Positions 19,814-29,461 of a stretch of DNA of 64,000 nt are shown here, one piece after another. Position 1 is the first letter of the stretch. The number at the start of each line of letters is the position of its first letter. The translations under genes and the position numbers were made by a program. Location of the stretch: the NCBI RefSeq assembly GCF_008711175.1, contig NZ_VWNF01000003.1:1-64000 (forward strand), read 5' to 3'. The notes beneath the pieces are model-generated. The model did no database searches. It was not told the origin of the DNA and saw nothing but the letters and a program-made list of their open reading frames with translations. This DNA comes from Nesterenkonia ebinurensis. GTDB lineage: Bacteria; Actinomycetota; Actinomycetes; Actinomycetales; Micrococcaceae.

Positions 19814-20955
19814 GTGTTCTCTCCTGAGCGGGTGCGGCGGACGGCACGCTGGTTGATCCGTGTGGCCCGTCGGCGCATCCAGGGCCCCAGGGTGAGCACC
19901 GTGGCCACCGCCAGTGTGACCGCCATGGCCAAGCCGACCAGCCACCAGGGCAGGAAGTTGAAGGAGATCGAGCCGAAGGCGATCACCGCGGCCCAGAGGT
20001 AGAGCAGCAGCACCGCCTGGGGGTGGGAATAGCCGGAGTCCAGCAGCTTATGGTGCAGGTGGCCGCGGTCGGGGCTGAATGGGACTTGGCCGCGCAGGGT
20101 GCGGCGGATGACGGCGAGCACCAGGTCGAGCACCGGCAGCACCATCACTGCCAGGGGCAGCAGCACCGGCATATAGGCAGGGATGTTGCGGAAGCGGAAC
20201 TGTTCCTGGTGCAGTTCCAGGGAACTGGTGGCGATCAGCGCTCCGACCACCATGACCAGTCCCAGCAGCATAGCGCCGGTATCGCCCATGAAGATTTTGG
20301 AGGGGTGGAAGTTGTGCGGCAGGAAGCCCAGGCAGGCACCCACCAGCACTGCCATCAGCAGGGTGGCCAGGTGCGAGGGCTCAAACTCACGGATGGACAG
20401 GGTCAGCAGGTAGCTGTAGATGAAGAAGGCTGAGCCGCCGATGGCGGCCACCCCGGCAGCCAGACCGTCCAGTCCGTCGATGAAGTTGAAGGCATTGATG
20501 GTCAGCACCACCAGGAACACAGTGAGGAAGCCCTGCAGCAGCGGACCGCCCACCCCCAGCCAGCCCACCGGCATGACCTCAAGCTGGATGCCGTAGAGCA
20601 CCAGGATGATACCGGAGCCCACCTGGGCAACGAGTTTGAGCAGCCAGTGAACGTCCCAGGCATCGTCGGCCATACCGATGATCACGATCAGCGTCATGGC
20701 CAGGATGACACCGAGGACCTGGGTGCGGTCGGTGAAAATCCCAGAGAACAGCGGAATCAGCGCGGAGACGGCAATCCCGGCGAGCATTCCGATATAGATG
20801 GCCACTCCGCCCCAACGCGGCTTGACTTCGGTATGGATGTCCCGTGAACGAATCCCGGTGTAGATGCCCATCCGCAGAGAGAGCTTGCGGACCGGTGGTG
20901 TCAGCGCATAGGTGACTACGGCCGACACGGTCAGCACGAGCAGGAAATAGATCAT
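19810..20955 (-). CDS. Undecaprenyl-phosphate sugar-1-phosphate transferase (WecA/TagO type)
   Basis: A 381-residue, roughly 11-helix membrane enzyme of the MraY/WecA superfamily. It transfers a sugar-1-phosphate, usually GlcNAc, from a UDP-sugar to undecaprenyl phosphate, starting synthesis of a wall polymer. Key motifs are present: GMADDAWDV (the Asp pair), NAFNFIDGLDGLAAG, FMGDTGAMLLG and the C-terminal HLHHKLLDSG. It is not MraY, which would sit in the division cluster. It overlaps the Sua5 gene by ATGA and the AtpI-like gene by ATGA. Confidence 0.93.
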   Translation of the reverse strand: MIYFLLVLTVSAVVTYALTPPVRKLSLRMGIYTGIRSRDIHTEVKPRWGGVAIYIGMLAGIAVSALIPLFSGIFTDRTQVLGVILAMTLIVIIGMADDAWDVHWLLKLVAQVGSGIILVLYGIQLEVMPVGWLGVGGPLLQGFLTVFLVVLTINAFNFIDGLDGLAAGVAAIGGSAFFIYSYLLTLSIREFEPSHLATLLMAVLVGACLGFLPHNFHPSKIFMGDTGAMLLGLVMVVGALIATSSLELHQEQFRFRNIPAYMPVLLPLAVMVLPVLDLVLAVIRRTLRGQVPFSPDRGHLHHKLLDSGYSHPQAVLLLYLWAAVIAFGSISFNFLPWWLVGLAMAVTLAVATVLTLGPWMRRRATRINQRAVRRTRSGENT

Positions 20956-21656
20956 CCGCGGGGTACCGCCCCCTGGTCGGAGTCGTCCTCGGAAGAGGCG
21001 CCGTCCCCGGAGCCGGGGCCACGCACATCCGGCACCACGGCCTGCAGCTCATGCAGGGGGATGGCCCCGTCACGCACCACCACAGGCTTCTCCCGGGTGC
21101 AGTCGATAATGGTGGAGGCCCGCTGGGTGCTGCGCTCCCCGCCGTCCAGGTAGACGGTCACTGACTCGGCGAGCATCTCTTGGGCGGCAGCGGCAGTGGT
21201 GGCGGCTGGCAGCCCGGTGCGATTGGCGCTGGAGACCGCCATCGGGCCCACCGCGTTGAGCAGATCCAGGGCAATCTCATCGGCAGGCATGCGCAGAGCT
21301 ACAGTGCCGCGGGTCTCGCCGAGGTCCCAGGCCAGCGAGGGCTGGGCTCTCAGGATGATGGTCAATCCGCCGGGCCAGAAGGTCTCAGCCAGAACGCGGG
21401 CGGTCTCGGGGATCTCATCGGCCAGGGCATCCATCACCTGGGGGCGGCCGATCAGCACCGGCGGGGGCATTGTGCGGTTGCGGCCTTTGGCAGCCAGCAG
21501 CACGGCCACCGCCTGCGGGCTGAAGGCGTCCGACCCGATCCCGTAGACCGTGTCAGTGGGCAGCACCACGGGTTCGCCGCGGCGTACCGCTGCGGCTGCG
21601 GCTTCGATTCCGGCCTCGCGGTGCTGCGGGCTGGACAGGTCGATCCTCTGGCTCAC
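20952..21656 (-). CDS. Threonylcarbamoyl-AMP synthase (Sua5/YrdC family)
   Basis: The enzyme makes threonylcarbamoyl-AMP from Thr, bicarbonate and ATP, the first step of the t6A37 tRNA modification. The YrdC domain shows PVVLPTDTVYGIGSDAF, the KGRNRTMPPPVLIG loop, GTVALRMPAD and the SSANRTGLPA motif. The C-terminal tail is short and acidic, so it lacks a full Sua5 domain. GTG at 21656 was chosen (about 234 residues) because it leaves a 19-base gap after prmC; an upstream start would overlap prmC. prfA-prmC-Sua5 is a standard order. Confidence 0.9.
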   Translation of the reverse strand: MSQRIDLSSPQHREAGIEAAAAAVRRGEPVVLPTDTVYGIGSDAFSPQAVAVLLAAKGRNRTMPPPVLIGRPQVMDALADEIPETARVLAETFWPGGLTIILRAQPSLAWDLGETRGTVALRMPADEIALDLLNAVGPMAVSSANRTGLPAATTAAAAQEMLAESVTVYLDGGERSTQRASTIIDCTREKPVVVRDGAIPLHELQAVVPDVRGPGSGDGASSEDDSDQGAVPRG

Positions 21657-21675
21657 GCGCTGTATTCTTTCACGC

Positions 21676-22740
21676 TCAGGCCTGCTTCTGGCGCAGCTGC
21701 GCACCCCTGCCCGCCGTGACCGGACTGGTGAACACCGCAGAAATCGCCCTGTCCCGGCCAGTGAGGTCCTGGTGGGTGGTCACTGCGCTCAGGCTCGGTT
21801 CTGCCGCACAGAACTCGGCCAGCGCCGCAGCTTGGACTTCTGCGTGCTCCAGGATCAGCCAGCCGCCGGAGGTCAGGATTCGCTTGGCGGTCTCGATCAC
21901 TGCCCGAGGCAGCTCCAGCCCGTCCGCTCCCCCACCGTAGAGCGCAATCTCGGGGTCATGCTCACGGACTTCCTTCTCGGCGGGCACCATATCGGGAGGG
22001 ATATACGGCGGATTGGACACCACCAGGTCGAAGCCCTCAGCTGGGCTCTTCCGCCTGGCGTGGCCGTCCTGATTCCCCTTGGAGCCCCCGCCCACGGGTT
22101 GATGTACCCATTTTCGGTGTTCTGAGCCCTGCTCCGGACCGTTTGGAACCGATATTGGGCACATCAATTCCGCAAAGGCCGCAGTGGCGGGGAAATCGCG
22201 GAGGTCGCAGCGGTGCAGGGTGACCGGCGCTGCGCCTTCCGGGAGGTTCTGGAAATTCAGCTGGGCCCAGGCGGCTGCCTCCTCGGAGACCTCCACTGCG
22301 TGGACTTCGGCGGCCGGGAATTCAGCCGCCATCGAGGCCGCAATGGCCCCTGAGCCGGTGCCCAGGTCAACGACCCTGGGGCGTACCAGGCCGCCGGCTG
22401 CCATCTCGCGCAGCCGGGCCAGGGCCAGCTCAACGACGGTCTCGGTCTCTGGGCGCGGAACGAAGACGCCGGGACCCACGCGCAGCTCCAGAGTGCGGAA
22501 GGGGGCCCAGCCGGTCAGATGCTGCAGCGGGATCCTGCGGGCACGCTCGGCCACAAGGGCGGTGAGCTGCTCGGCGGCGTCGGTGATGTCCATCCCTGAA
22601 CTGGCCTTGGCCTGGACCTCGCCTCTGCTGAACCCCAGCACATGGGCGGCCAGCAGTTCAGCATCAGCCCGCGGGCTGGGCACTTGCGCCTCGGCCAGCT
22701 GAGCCGCCGCGGCACGGAGCAGCGCTGAGAGCTCAGTCAT
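21676..22740 (-). CDS. prmC: Peptide chain release factor glutamine methyltransferase with an in-frame insertion
   Basis: PrmC methylates the Gln of the GGQ motif in release factors. The 354 residues show the helical N-domain, the SAM site [16 protein letters not shown] and the catalytic [12 protein letters not shown]. Between the SAM domain strand [12 protein letters not shown] and NPPY there are about 45 residues absent from typical homologues. Residues 192-214 of this insert are encoded by a 67 bp imperfect palindrome, and a Gly/Lys/Arg-rich stretch follows. The frame is kept and both motifs are intact, so the enzyme is probably active. It overlaps prfA by a few bases; ATG at 22743 is an alternative. 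Confidence 0.92.
   Translation of the reverse strand: MTELSALLRAAAAQLAEAQVPSPRADAELLAAHVLGFSRGEVQAKASSGMDITDAAEQLTALVAERARRIPLQHLTGWAPFRTLELRVGPGVFVPRPETETVVELALARLREMAAGGLVRPRVVDLGTGSGAIAASMAAEFPAAEVHAVEVSEEAAAWAQLNFQNLPEGAAPVTLHRCDLRDFPATAAFAELMCPISVPNGPEQGSEHRKWVHQPVGGGSKGNQDGHARRKSPAEGFDLVVSNPPYIPPDMVPAEKEVREHDPEIALYGGGADGLELPRAVIETAKRILTSGGWLILEHAEVQAAALAEFCAAEPSLSAVTTHQDLTGRDRAISAVFTSPVTAGRGAQLRQKQA
22100..22166. repeat. 67 bp palindromic element inside prmC
   Basis: Terminal arms of 19 bases, TGATGTACCCATTTTCGGT on the left and, on the opposite strand from the right end, TGATGTGCCCAATATCGGT, match at 16 of 19 positions; the centre contains a TCCGGA palindrome. The stretch is visibly less GC-rich than prmC around it. 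It looks like a small mobile palindrome, comparable in behaviour to the palindromic elements that sit in frame inside Rickettsia genes. I saw no second copy in the window. Confidence 0.65.
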
Positions 22741-23821
22741 CATCCTTGTTGAGCGCAGCGAGCCGCTCCTGCTCATCCATCTGGATGCAGGAGGCGATCA
22801 CGGCGTCCAGGTCCCCGTTGATCACCGCGTCCAGGTTGTAGGCCTTGTAGCCGGTGCGGTGGTCGGCAATCCGGTTCTCCGGGAAATTGTAGGTGCGGAT
22901 GCGTTCGGAGCGGTCCATGGTGCGCACCTGGGACTTCCGGGCCTCAGCGGACTCTGCGTCCAACTGCTCCTGCTGGTGGGCCAGCAGGCGGGAGCGCAGC
23001 ACCCGCATGGCGGCCTCCTTGTTCTGCAGCTGGGACTTCTCATTCTGCATGGCCACCACGATGCCAGTGGGAAGGTGGGTGATCCGTACCGCAGAGTCGG
23101 TGGTGTTCACCGACTGGCCGCCGGGCCCCGAGGAGCGGTAGACATCAATCTTGAGATCGTTCTGCGCGATCTCGATCTCCTCGGGCTCGTCCACCTCGGG
23201 CAGCACCAGCACCCCGGCGGCCGAGGTGTGGATGCGGCCCTGGGACTCGGTCTCCGGGACGCGCTGGACGCGGTGCACCCCGCCCTCGAACTTCAGCTGG
23301 GCGTAGACGCCCTCGGCAGGATCATTGGTGTTGGCCTTGATCGCCACCTGGACGTCCTTATACCCGCCGAGATCCGAGGCCGTGGAGGAGATGATCTCAG
23401 TCTTCCAGCCCTTGGACTCAGCGTAGCGGGTGTACATCCGCAGCAGGTCCCCGGCGAACAGTGCCGCCTCGTCCCCGCCGGCACCGCCCTTGATCTCCAG
23501 GATGGCGTTGCGGACATCGTTCTCATCGCGCGGGATGAGCATCCGCAGCAGCTTCTCGGAGGCTTCCTCGAGCTGTTCCTGGAGCCGGGGCACCTCAGCA
23601 GCGAGCTCGGCGTCGTCCTCTGCGAACTCCTGGGCGGTCTCCAGGTCGTCCTGCAGCTGGGAGACGCGGCCGTGTGCCTCCACCACGCCACTGAGCTGGG
23701 CGTAGCGGCGGCCGAGCTTGCGGGCCAGAGCCTGGTCAGTATGCGTCTCAGGCTCGGCCAGCCTAGCCTGCAGCTCCTTGTGCTCGGCCAGCAGGCCGGT
23801 CACGGAGTCGAACATTCCCAT
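22733..23821 (-). CDS. prfA: Peptide chain release factor 1
   Basis: The 362-residue RF1 terminates translation at UAA and UAG. It has the N-terminal coiled domain, [15 protein letters not shown], the peptidyl-tRNA hydrolysis loop with GGQ in [18 protein letters not shown], and the codon-recognition region near [17 protein letters not shown]. In RF1 the tripeptide is PxT-like; the residues seen ([10 protein letters not shown] context) fit RF1, not RF2. It starts 2 bases after the rho stop and overlaps prmC, its modifying enzyme. Confidence 0.97.
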   Translation of the reverse strand: MGMFDSVTGLLAEHKELQARLAEPETHTDQALARKLGRRYAQLSGVVEAHGRVSQLQDDLETAQEFAEDDAELAAEVPRLQEQLEEASEKLLRMLIPRDENDVRNAILEIKGGAGGDEAALFAGDLLRMYTRYAESKGWKTEIISSTASDLGGYKDVQVAIKANTNDPAEGVYAQLKFEGGVHRVQRVPETESQGRIHTSAAGVLVLPEVDEPEEIEIAQNDLKIDVYRSSGPGGQSVNTTDSAVRITHLPTGIVVAMQNEKSQLQNKEAAMRVLRSRLLAHQQEQLDAESAEARKSQVRTMDRSERIRTYNFPENRIADHRTGYKAYNLDAVINGDLDAVIASCIQMDEQERLAALNKDDD

Positions 23822-23823
23822 GA

Positions 23824-25680
23824 CTATTTGTCGCCGTTGCCGCCCAGGGTGGTCTTCTGGGTCAGCAGCAGGAACTCTGCATTGGAGCTGGTCTCCTTGA
23901 TCTTCTTCAGCAGCAGGTCAAGGCCCTGCTCCTGCTCCAGGCCGGAGAGCACGCGGCGCAGCTTCCACATGATCTGGACCTCATCGCCGGAGAGCAGGTT
24001 CTCCTCACGACGGGTGGAGGACTCGGAGACGCTGATCGCCGGGAAGATCCGCTTATCAGCCAGACGGCGGCTGAGCCGCAGCTCCATATTGCCGGTGCCC
24101 TTGAACTCTTCGAAGATCACCTCGTCCATCTTCGATCCGGTCTCTACCAGGGCGGTGGCCAGGATGGTCAGCGATCCGCCGTGCTCGATATTGCGGGCGG
24201 CGCCGAAGAAGCGCTTGGGCGGGTAGAGCGCGTTGGCGTCCACACCGCCGGAGAGAATACGGCCCGACGCCGGAGCGGCAGTGTTGTAGGCACGGCCCAG
24301 GCGGGTCATGGAGTCCAGGAGGACCACCACGTCCTTGCCCAGCTCCACCAGGCGCTTGGCGCGCTCGATGGCCAGCTCGGCCACGGTGGTGTGGTCGTCA
24401 GCGGGCCGGTCGAAGGTGGAGGCGATGACCTCGCCGTCCACAGTGCGCTGCATATCGGTGACTTCCTCAGGGCGCTCATCGACCAGCACCATCATCAGGT
24501 GCACCTCGGGGTTATTGGTCTTGATCGCCTGGGCCAGGGCCTGCAGGATCATCGTCTTGCCGGCCTTGGGAGGGGAGACGATGAGGCCGCGCTGACCCTT
24601 GCCGATAGGAGCCACCAGGTCAATGACGCGGGGGGCGAGGTTCTTGGGGTCACCCTCCAGGCGCAGCCGGTCCTGAGGATAGAGAGGAGTGAGTTTGTTG
24701 AACTCGACCCGCTCGGTATTGGCCTCCACGGGGCGGCCGTTGACCTTCTCCACCTTGACCAGGGCGGCGAACTTCTGCCGCTTATTGGGCTTCTGGTTCT
24801 CGTTGGGGGCCTTGATGAAGCCGGTGACCACATCGCCCTTGCGCAGACTGTTCTTCTTGACCTGCTGCAGAGAGACGTAGACGTCGTTCTGACCGGGCAG
24901 GTAGCCGGAGGTGCGCACAAAGGCGTAGTTGTCCAGCACATCGAGGATACCGGCGATCGGGATCAGCTGGTCCTCGTCAGTGACCTGCTCGTCGTCGAAC
25001 TCAGGACCGCGGTTGCGGTCGTTGCGGTCGCGCCGGTTGCGGTTGCGGTCATTGCGGTTCCGGCGGCGGTTGCGCCGGTCGTTGCGGTCATCTCGGTTAT
25101 TGCCGCCACGATCGTCGTCGTTGTCGCGCCCCTGGCTGTCCTGATCGGACTGGTCGCGGGAATCCTCATTGCCTCCGCCCTGCTGGCGATCCTGGTGGTC
25201 CTCAGACTTCTTCTGCTGGGACTTGCCCTGGTTCTCGCCACCCTGCTGGGCGTCGTCGTTCCTGCTCCGATCGTTGCGACTGCGGCGGTTGCGGCCACGG
25301 CCCTTGTCCTGGTCGGACTGTTCTTGCTGGTGGTCGGAGCTTTGCTCCGCCGCTGCCTCAGTCGCCTCGGAGGAGCCAGCATCCTGTTCGCTCTTCTTTC
25401 GGCTGGGTCGGTCGCCCTGCTCCTTCTGCTCCTTGGCACGGCCGTTCTTCTCGGCCTTCTTGGTATCCCGATCTGCCACGGCTCCGCCGCGCTGGTGGGC
25501 GGAGATCGCCTCTACCAGATCAGATTTGCGCATCCGGGAGGATCCGGCGATGCCGAGCTGGGAGGCCAGCGCCTTCAGCTGGGCCAGTTTGAGCCCGGCC
25601 AATCCGCTTCCGGTGCCGTTTGCTTCAGCATTGTTCTTCACATCCTGAGCCGCTGGGGCTTCAGTGGTGGTTTCTGTCAC
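23824..25680 (-). CDS. rho: Transcription termination factor Rho
   Basis: Rho is an RNA-dependent ATPase hexamer that ends transcription. In this 618-residue form the N-terminal [16 protein letters not shown] helix bundle is followed by about 170 residues of Arg, Asn, Asp, Gln and Gly repeats ([17 protein letters not shown] type) before the cold-shock RNA-binding domain. The ATPase core has [31 protein letters not shown] and the Q-loop/R-loop region. Such inserts are known in actinobacterial Rho and can bind RNA or phase-separate in relatives. GTG start with AAGGA upstream. The leader contains a short upstream ORF. Confidence 0.98.
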   Translation of the reverse strand: MTETTTEAPAAQDVKNNAEANGTGSGLAGLKLAQLKALASQLGIAGSSRMRKSDLVEAISAHQRGGAVADRDTKKAEKNGRAKEQKEQGDRPSRKKSEQDAGSSEATEAAAEQSSDHQQEQSDQDKGRGRNRRSRNDRSRNDDAQQGGENQGKSQQKKSEDHQDRQQGGGNEDSRDQSDQDSQGRDNDDDRGGNNRDDRNDRRNRRRNRNDRNRNRRDRNDRNRGPEFDDEQVTDEDQLIPIAGILDVLDNYAFVRTSGYLPGQNDVYVSLQQVKKNSLRKGDVVTGFIKAPNENQKPNKRQKFAALVKVEKVNGRPVEANTERVEFNKLTPLYPQDRLRLEGDPKNLAPRVIDLVAPIGKGQRGLIVSPPKAGKTMILQALAQAIKTNNPEVHLMMVLVDERPEEVTDMQRTVDGEVIASTFDRPADDHTTVAELAIERAKRLVELGKDVVVLLDSMTRLGRAYNTAAPASGRILSGGVDANALYPPKRFFGAARNIEHGGSLTILATALVETGSKMDEVIFEEFKGTGNMELRLSRRLADKRIFPAISVSESSTRREENLLSGDEVQIMWKLRRVLSGLEQEQGLDLLLKKIKETSSNAEFLLLTQKTTLGGNGDK

Positions 25681-25740
25681 GAAGGTTTCCTTCTCCCTCG
25701 TCGGGCAGACTGCGTTCAGATGCAGCCAACGGTTTCCATG

Positions 25741-25767
25741 TCAGGCTTTCGCGCATACCTGCGGCAT
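25741..25767 (-). CDS. Candidate leader peptide (8 codons) upstream of rho
   Basis: An ATG at 25767 encodes MPQVCAKA and stops with TGA. The Shine-Dalgarno GAGGAG at 25775-25780, 7 bases before the ATG, is the strongest ribosome site in the rho leader. The 206 bp between thrB and rho contain no other gene. Translation of this mini-ORF could affect leader folding or Rho loading on its own mRNA; Rho is known to autoregulate in several bacteria, but this peptide is my inference. Confidence 0.45.
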   Translation of the reverse strand: MPQVCAKA

Positions 25768-25886
25768 ATAGATTCTCCTCAGATGCGTTCAATGACACAC
25801 AAACAGGCTATGCACGGGTGCGGTACTGATGATTAGCCCATCTGGGAGAGCGCGAACTGCGCGAAAGCTACTCGGCGATTCTTCGA

Positions 25887-26933
25887 TCACCGCAGTACCT
25901 CCACTGTAGCACCTGTACGCGCTATTGGCAGACTCTTGGGTGAAAATGTGTCGTCGAAGCCGGTTTCCGCCGCAAAGCGCCCCATAAGCTCAGCGCAGGA
26001 CGCCGCCCGGCTCGCCTCGGTCAGCACCAGCACCGCAGGGCCGGCACCGGAGATCACCGCAGCGTATCCTGCGCCACGCAGCTGGTCCACCAGCGCCATG
26101 GAGGCTGGGAAAGCCTGGCGTCGGTACTCCTGGTGCAGGTAGTCCTCGGTGGCATCGAGCAGCAGGGCGGGCTCAGTGGTGATGGCATGCACCAGCAGGG
26201 CGGCTCGGGAGCTGTTCTTGGCTGCCTGCTCATGGGGCACGCTGACCGGCAGCAGGTCCCGGGCAGCCTGGGTGGACTGAACAGAGTTCGGCACCGCCAG
26301 CACGCAGGTCACCTCCGGATGGGGCGTCAACGGCGCGGTTTTGAACAACGGTTCAGGAGTATCCGCCGCCTGCCAGGAGACGGCCACTGAGCCGCGCAGG
26401 GCTGGGACATAGTTATCCGGGTGGCCTTCGATCCGTGAGCCGATCTGCAGCTGCTCCTCAGCACTCAGCCCGCCGGGTACCAGCTGGTGCGCAGTGAGCA
26501 CGGCAGTGGTGATCGCCGCTGCGGAGGAACCGAGCCCGCGAGAGTGCGGAATGGCGTTCTGCGCGTTAACCTGCAGGTCAGGCAGCCAGTAACCTTTGGC
26601 TGCGAGGATCCGCTCCACGGCGGTGATCACCAGATGTGAGGCATCGGTGGGCAGCTGATCCGCACCTTCACCGTCGACGACGACGTGCACAGCCGGCTTC
26701 TCCGGATCCCGCCGGGGTGCGGCGCTGACCTCAATCTCGTCACGCCATTCCAAGGCCAGACCCAGGGTGTCGTAGCCAGGGCCGAGGTTGGCGCTGGTGG
26801 CCGGTACGGACAGCCGGAAACGCACCGAGGCGGCGAGTGGTTCACGCAGCTGCTCGGCAGGGGCACCGGCAGCTGCGTCCGGGGCCAGTCCCTGGCCGAG
26901 CTTTCGGAGATGAGCGGGCATCTTTCGGCTCAC
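25887..26933 (-). CDS. thrB: Homoserine kinase
   Basis: A 348-residue GHMP kinase that phosphorylates homoserine for threonine synthesis. It shows the N-terminal [19 protein letters not shown], the ATP-binding [13 protein letters not shown] and the C-terminal [11 protein letters not shown]. There is an N-terminal extension of about 40 residues rich in Ala/Arg before the kinase fold. The GTG start overlaps the thrC stop (GTGA); an ATG four codons in is an alternative. It is last in argS-lysA-hom-thrC-thrB. Confidence 0.95.
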   Translation of the reverse strand: MSRKMPAHLRKLGQGLAPDAAAGAPAEQLREPLAASVRFRLSVPATSANLGPGYDTLGLALEWRDEIEVSAAPRRDPEKPAVHVVVDGEGADQLPTDASHLVITAVERILAAKGYWLPDLQVNAQNAIPHSRGLGSSAAAITTAVLTAHQLVPGGLSAEEQLQIGSRIEGHPDNYVPALRGSVAVSWQAADTPEPLFKTAPLTPHPEVTCVLAVPNSVQSTQAARDLLPVSVPHEQAAKNSSRAALLVHAITTEPALLLDATEDYLHQEYRRQAFPASMALVDQLRGAGYAAVISGAGPAVLVLTEASRAASCAELMGRFAAETGFDDTFSPKSLPIARTGATVEVLR

Positions 26934-28012
26934 AGTCCCAGGGTGCGGGCCACAGTCTCCACGTCCTGGGGCACCTGGGTGGGGGCTGCGGCGTCGTAGG
27001 CTCCTGAGCTCAGCTCAGGGTTATTGATGGCCCAGTCGGGGTCCTTCAGCCCGTGGCCGGTCACCGTGATCACCCAGCACTTGCCGGCCGGCACCTCACC
27101 GGCACTGTGCTTCTTGATCAGCCCGGCCACCCCGGAGGCGGAGGCAGGCTCCACGAAGACGCCCTCCTTGGCGGAGAGCCAGCGATGCGCAGCAAGGATC
27201 TGCTCATCAGTGACCGCCTCGATCACTCCGCCAGAGGCGTCCCGGGCGGCTTCAGCCTGCTCCCAGGAGGCCGGGTTGCCGATCCGGATGGCGGTGGCCA
27301 CGGTCTCCGGCTCGGTGATCGGATGTCCGGCCACAATCGGGGCTGAGCCTGCAGCCTGGAATCCCCACATCACCGGCAGCGATGAGACGACGCCGTCTTC
27401 GTAGTACTCCTGGTAGCCCTTCCAGTAAGCGGTGATGTTGCCTGCGTTGCCCACTGGCAGCAGGTGGTAGTCCGGGGCTGTGCCCAGGGCGTCGACCACC
27501 TCGAAGGCTGCGGTCTTCTGCCCCTGGATACGGGCCGGGTTGACCGAGTTGACCAGGAAGACCGGATAGTTCTCGGCAAGTTTTCGGGCCACCTCCAGGC
27601 AGCCGTCAAAGTTGCCGTCAATCTGGATCAGCTCCGCCCCGTGGGCCACCGCCTGGGAAAGCTTCCCCATGGCGATCTTTCCGGCCGGCACCAGCACTGC
27701 ACAGGTCAGCCCGGCCTGGGTGGCATAGGCCGCTGCAGAGGCTGAAGTATTGCCGGTGGAGGCGCAGACCACAGCCTTGGCGCCCTCGCTGACTGCGGTG
27801 GTGATGGCCATGGTCATCCCGCGGTCCTTGAAGGATCCGGTGGGGTTCATCCCCTCCACCTTCAGATGGACCTCGCCGTCCACCAGTTCAGACAGCGCCG
27901 GGGCGTGGACCAGCGGGGTGCCGCCCTCGCCCAGGGTGATGATCCTCTGGCCCTCCTCCACGGGGAGCCTGTCGAAGTATTCGCGGATGACTCCGCGCCA
28001 CTGATGCGCCAT
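26930..28012 (-). CDS. thrC: Threonine synthase
   Basis: The 360-residue PLP enzyme converts O-phosphohomoserine to threonine. The PLP lysine is in [11 protein letters not shown], and the phosphate-binding loop is [16 protein letters not shown]. The size is that of the short (class II) threonine synthases common in Actinobacteria. It follows hom by 11 bases with GGGGGAGAGAAG before the ATG, and overlaps thrB by 4 bases. Confidence 0.97.
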   Translation of the reverse strand: MAHQWRGVIREYFDRLPVEEGQRIITLGEGGTPLVHAPALSELVDGEVHLKVEGMNPTGSFKDRGMTMAITTAVSEGAKAVVCASTGNTSASAAAYATQAGLTCAVLVPAGKIAMGKLSQAVAHGAELIQIDGNFDGCLEVARKLAENYPVFLVNSVNPARIQGQKTAAFEVVDALGTAPDYHLLPVGNAGNITAYWKGYQEYYEDGVVSSLPVMWGFQAAGSAPIVAGHPITEPETVATAIRIGNPASWEQAEAARDASGGVIEAVTDEQILAAHRWLSAKEGVFVEPASASGVAGLIKKHSAGEVPAGKCWVITVTGHGLKDPDWAINNPELSSGAYDAAAPTQVPQDVETVARTLGL

Positions 28013-28023
28013 CTTCTCTCCCC

Positions 28024-29382
28024 CTACTTCTCAACCTCGACGCGCAGCACCGAGTTCACGCTCTTGACCACTTCCAGTCCATGCAGCTGAAGAACGGTTT
28101 CGTGCAGGTCCTTCTCGCTGGCCAGGTGGGTGACGATCTGGACTTTGGCGCCGTTGTCGCTGTCCTCGACCTCACCCTCAACCGTGACCGAGCCCGGCTG
28201 GCGCATGGCTTCGATGGAAACGTGATGATCGGCCAGCACCCGGGCGACCTCGGCGATCACACCCTCCTTATCGGCCACGTCCATATCGATGTAGTACTGG
28301 GTGGTGGCCTTCTCGATGGGCAGGGCGGGCAGGTCTACCTCGCTGGAGATGGTGGGGGCCTCTGGGACGGGGGCGCGCAGTCGGCGGGCTACGGCCACCA
28401 CATCGCCCATGATGGCGCTGGATGTGGGCTTACCCCCGGCGCCCTGTCCGTAGAACATCAGCTCACCGGCGTTCTCAGCCACGACGAACACGGCGTTGAA
28501 GGCACCGCGCACACTGGCCAGCGGGTGGGTGCGGGGCAGCAGGGTGGGGTGCACTCGCAGCACCACTCCGGGGTCCTGGCCCTTGCTGTGCTTCTCTGCG
28601 ATGGCCAGCAGCTTGATCACGTATCCGGAGGCTGCGGCGGCCTCAATATCGTCCTGGGTGACCTCGGTGATGCCTTCGCAGTAGACATCATCAAAGCTGA
28701 AGGGGGCGTGGAAGGCCAGGGTGCCCAGGATGGCTGCCTTGGCTGCGGCGTCGTGCCCTGCCACATCGGCAGTGGGGTCGGATTCGGCGTAGCCGAGCTT
28801 CTGGGCCTCGGCAAGAGCGTGGTCGAAGGCAGCGCCGGTGCTGTCCATCTGGTCCAGAATGTAGTTGGTGGTGCCGTTGACGATGCCCATCACCTTGGTG
28901 ATCCGGTCCCCGGAGAGCGACTCCTCGATCGGCCGCAGAATCGGGATGGCCCCACCCACTGAGGCCTCGTAGCGCAGCAGGGCGCCGGTCTGGGCAGCCA
29001 CCGCGTTCAGCTCAGCGCCGCGGGAGGCCAGCAGTGCCTTATTGCCGGTCACCACGGCCGCGCCACGGTCCAGGGCTCGTTCGATCAGCGCACCGGCAGG
29101 CTCCAGACCACCGATCAGCTCGATGACCAGGTCCACACTGTCCACCAGGGACTCCGCATCGGTGGTCAACAGTTCGCCGGGGATCTTCCAGTCACGGGGG
29201 GCCTCGGGGTCACGCACGGCCACCCCGACCAGCCGCACTGGGGTTCCCACCCGTGCGGAGATCAGTTCCCGTTCCTCCACCAGGGTGCGGGCCACCTGGG
29301 CGCCCACATTGCCTGCGCCCAGCAGCCCGATGGTGATCGCATCGCTCGGTGCGGACGGAGACAGCTTCGGGAGCGGGGTCAT
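28024..29382 (-). CDS. hom: Homoserine dehydrogenase
   Basis: Reduces aspartate semialdehyde to homoserine, the branch point to Thr and Met. The 452 residues show the NAD(P) loop [16 protein letters not shown], the catalytic domain with [11 protein letters not shown] and [20 protein letters not shown], and a C-terminal ACT domain ([20 protein letters not shown]) that usually gives threonine feedback control. ATG at 29382 has AAGAAGG 5 bases upstream; a GTG two codons earlier is less likely. Confidence 0.96.
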   Translation of the reverse strand: MTPLPKLSPSAPSDAITIGLLGAGNVGAQVARTLVEERELISARVGTPVRLVGVAVRDPEAPRDWKIPGELLTTDAESLVDSVDLVIELIGGLEPAGALIERALDRGAAVVTGNKALLASRGAELNAVAAQTGALLRYEASVGGAIPILRPIEESLSGDRITKVMGIVNGTTNYILDQMDSTGAAFDHALAEAQKLGYAESDPTADVAGHDAAAKAAILGTLAFHAPFSFDDVYCEGITEVTQDDIEAAAASGYVIKLLAIAEKHSKGQDPGVVLRVHPTLLPRTHPLASVRGAFNAVFVVAENAGELMFYGQGAGGKPTSSAIMGDVVAVARRLRAPVPEAPTISSEVDLPALPIEKATTQYYIDMDVADKEGVIAEVARVLADHHVSIEAMRQPGSVTVEGEVEDSDNGAKVQIVTHLASEKDLHETVLQLHGLEVVKSVNSVLRVEVEK

Positions 29383-29461
29383 GGTCACCTTCTTCAGTAT
29401 GCGGCAGGTTCGGTTGTCCGGTGAGCGGGGCGGCGTCGTGGTCGGTCAGGGTGGGGCCACC

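Noticed and set aside
22031-22170. prmC insertion as an intein
   Set aside because: About 45 residues is far too short, and no splicing-block Cys/Ser start, TxxH or HN end motifs are seen.
24181-25836. Open frame of 551 codons antisense to rho with hydrophobic-looking stretches
   Set aside because: The apparent membrane segments are the complement of the Arg/Asp/Asn repeats in Rho; no family signature and no ribosome site.
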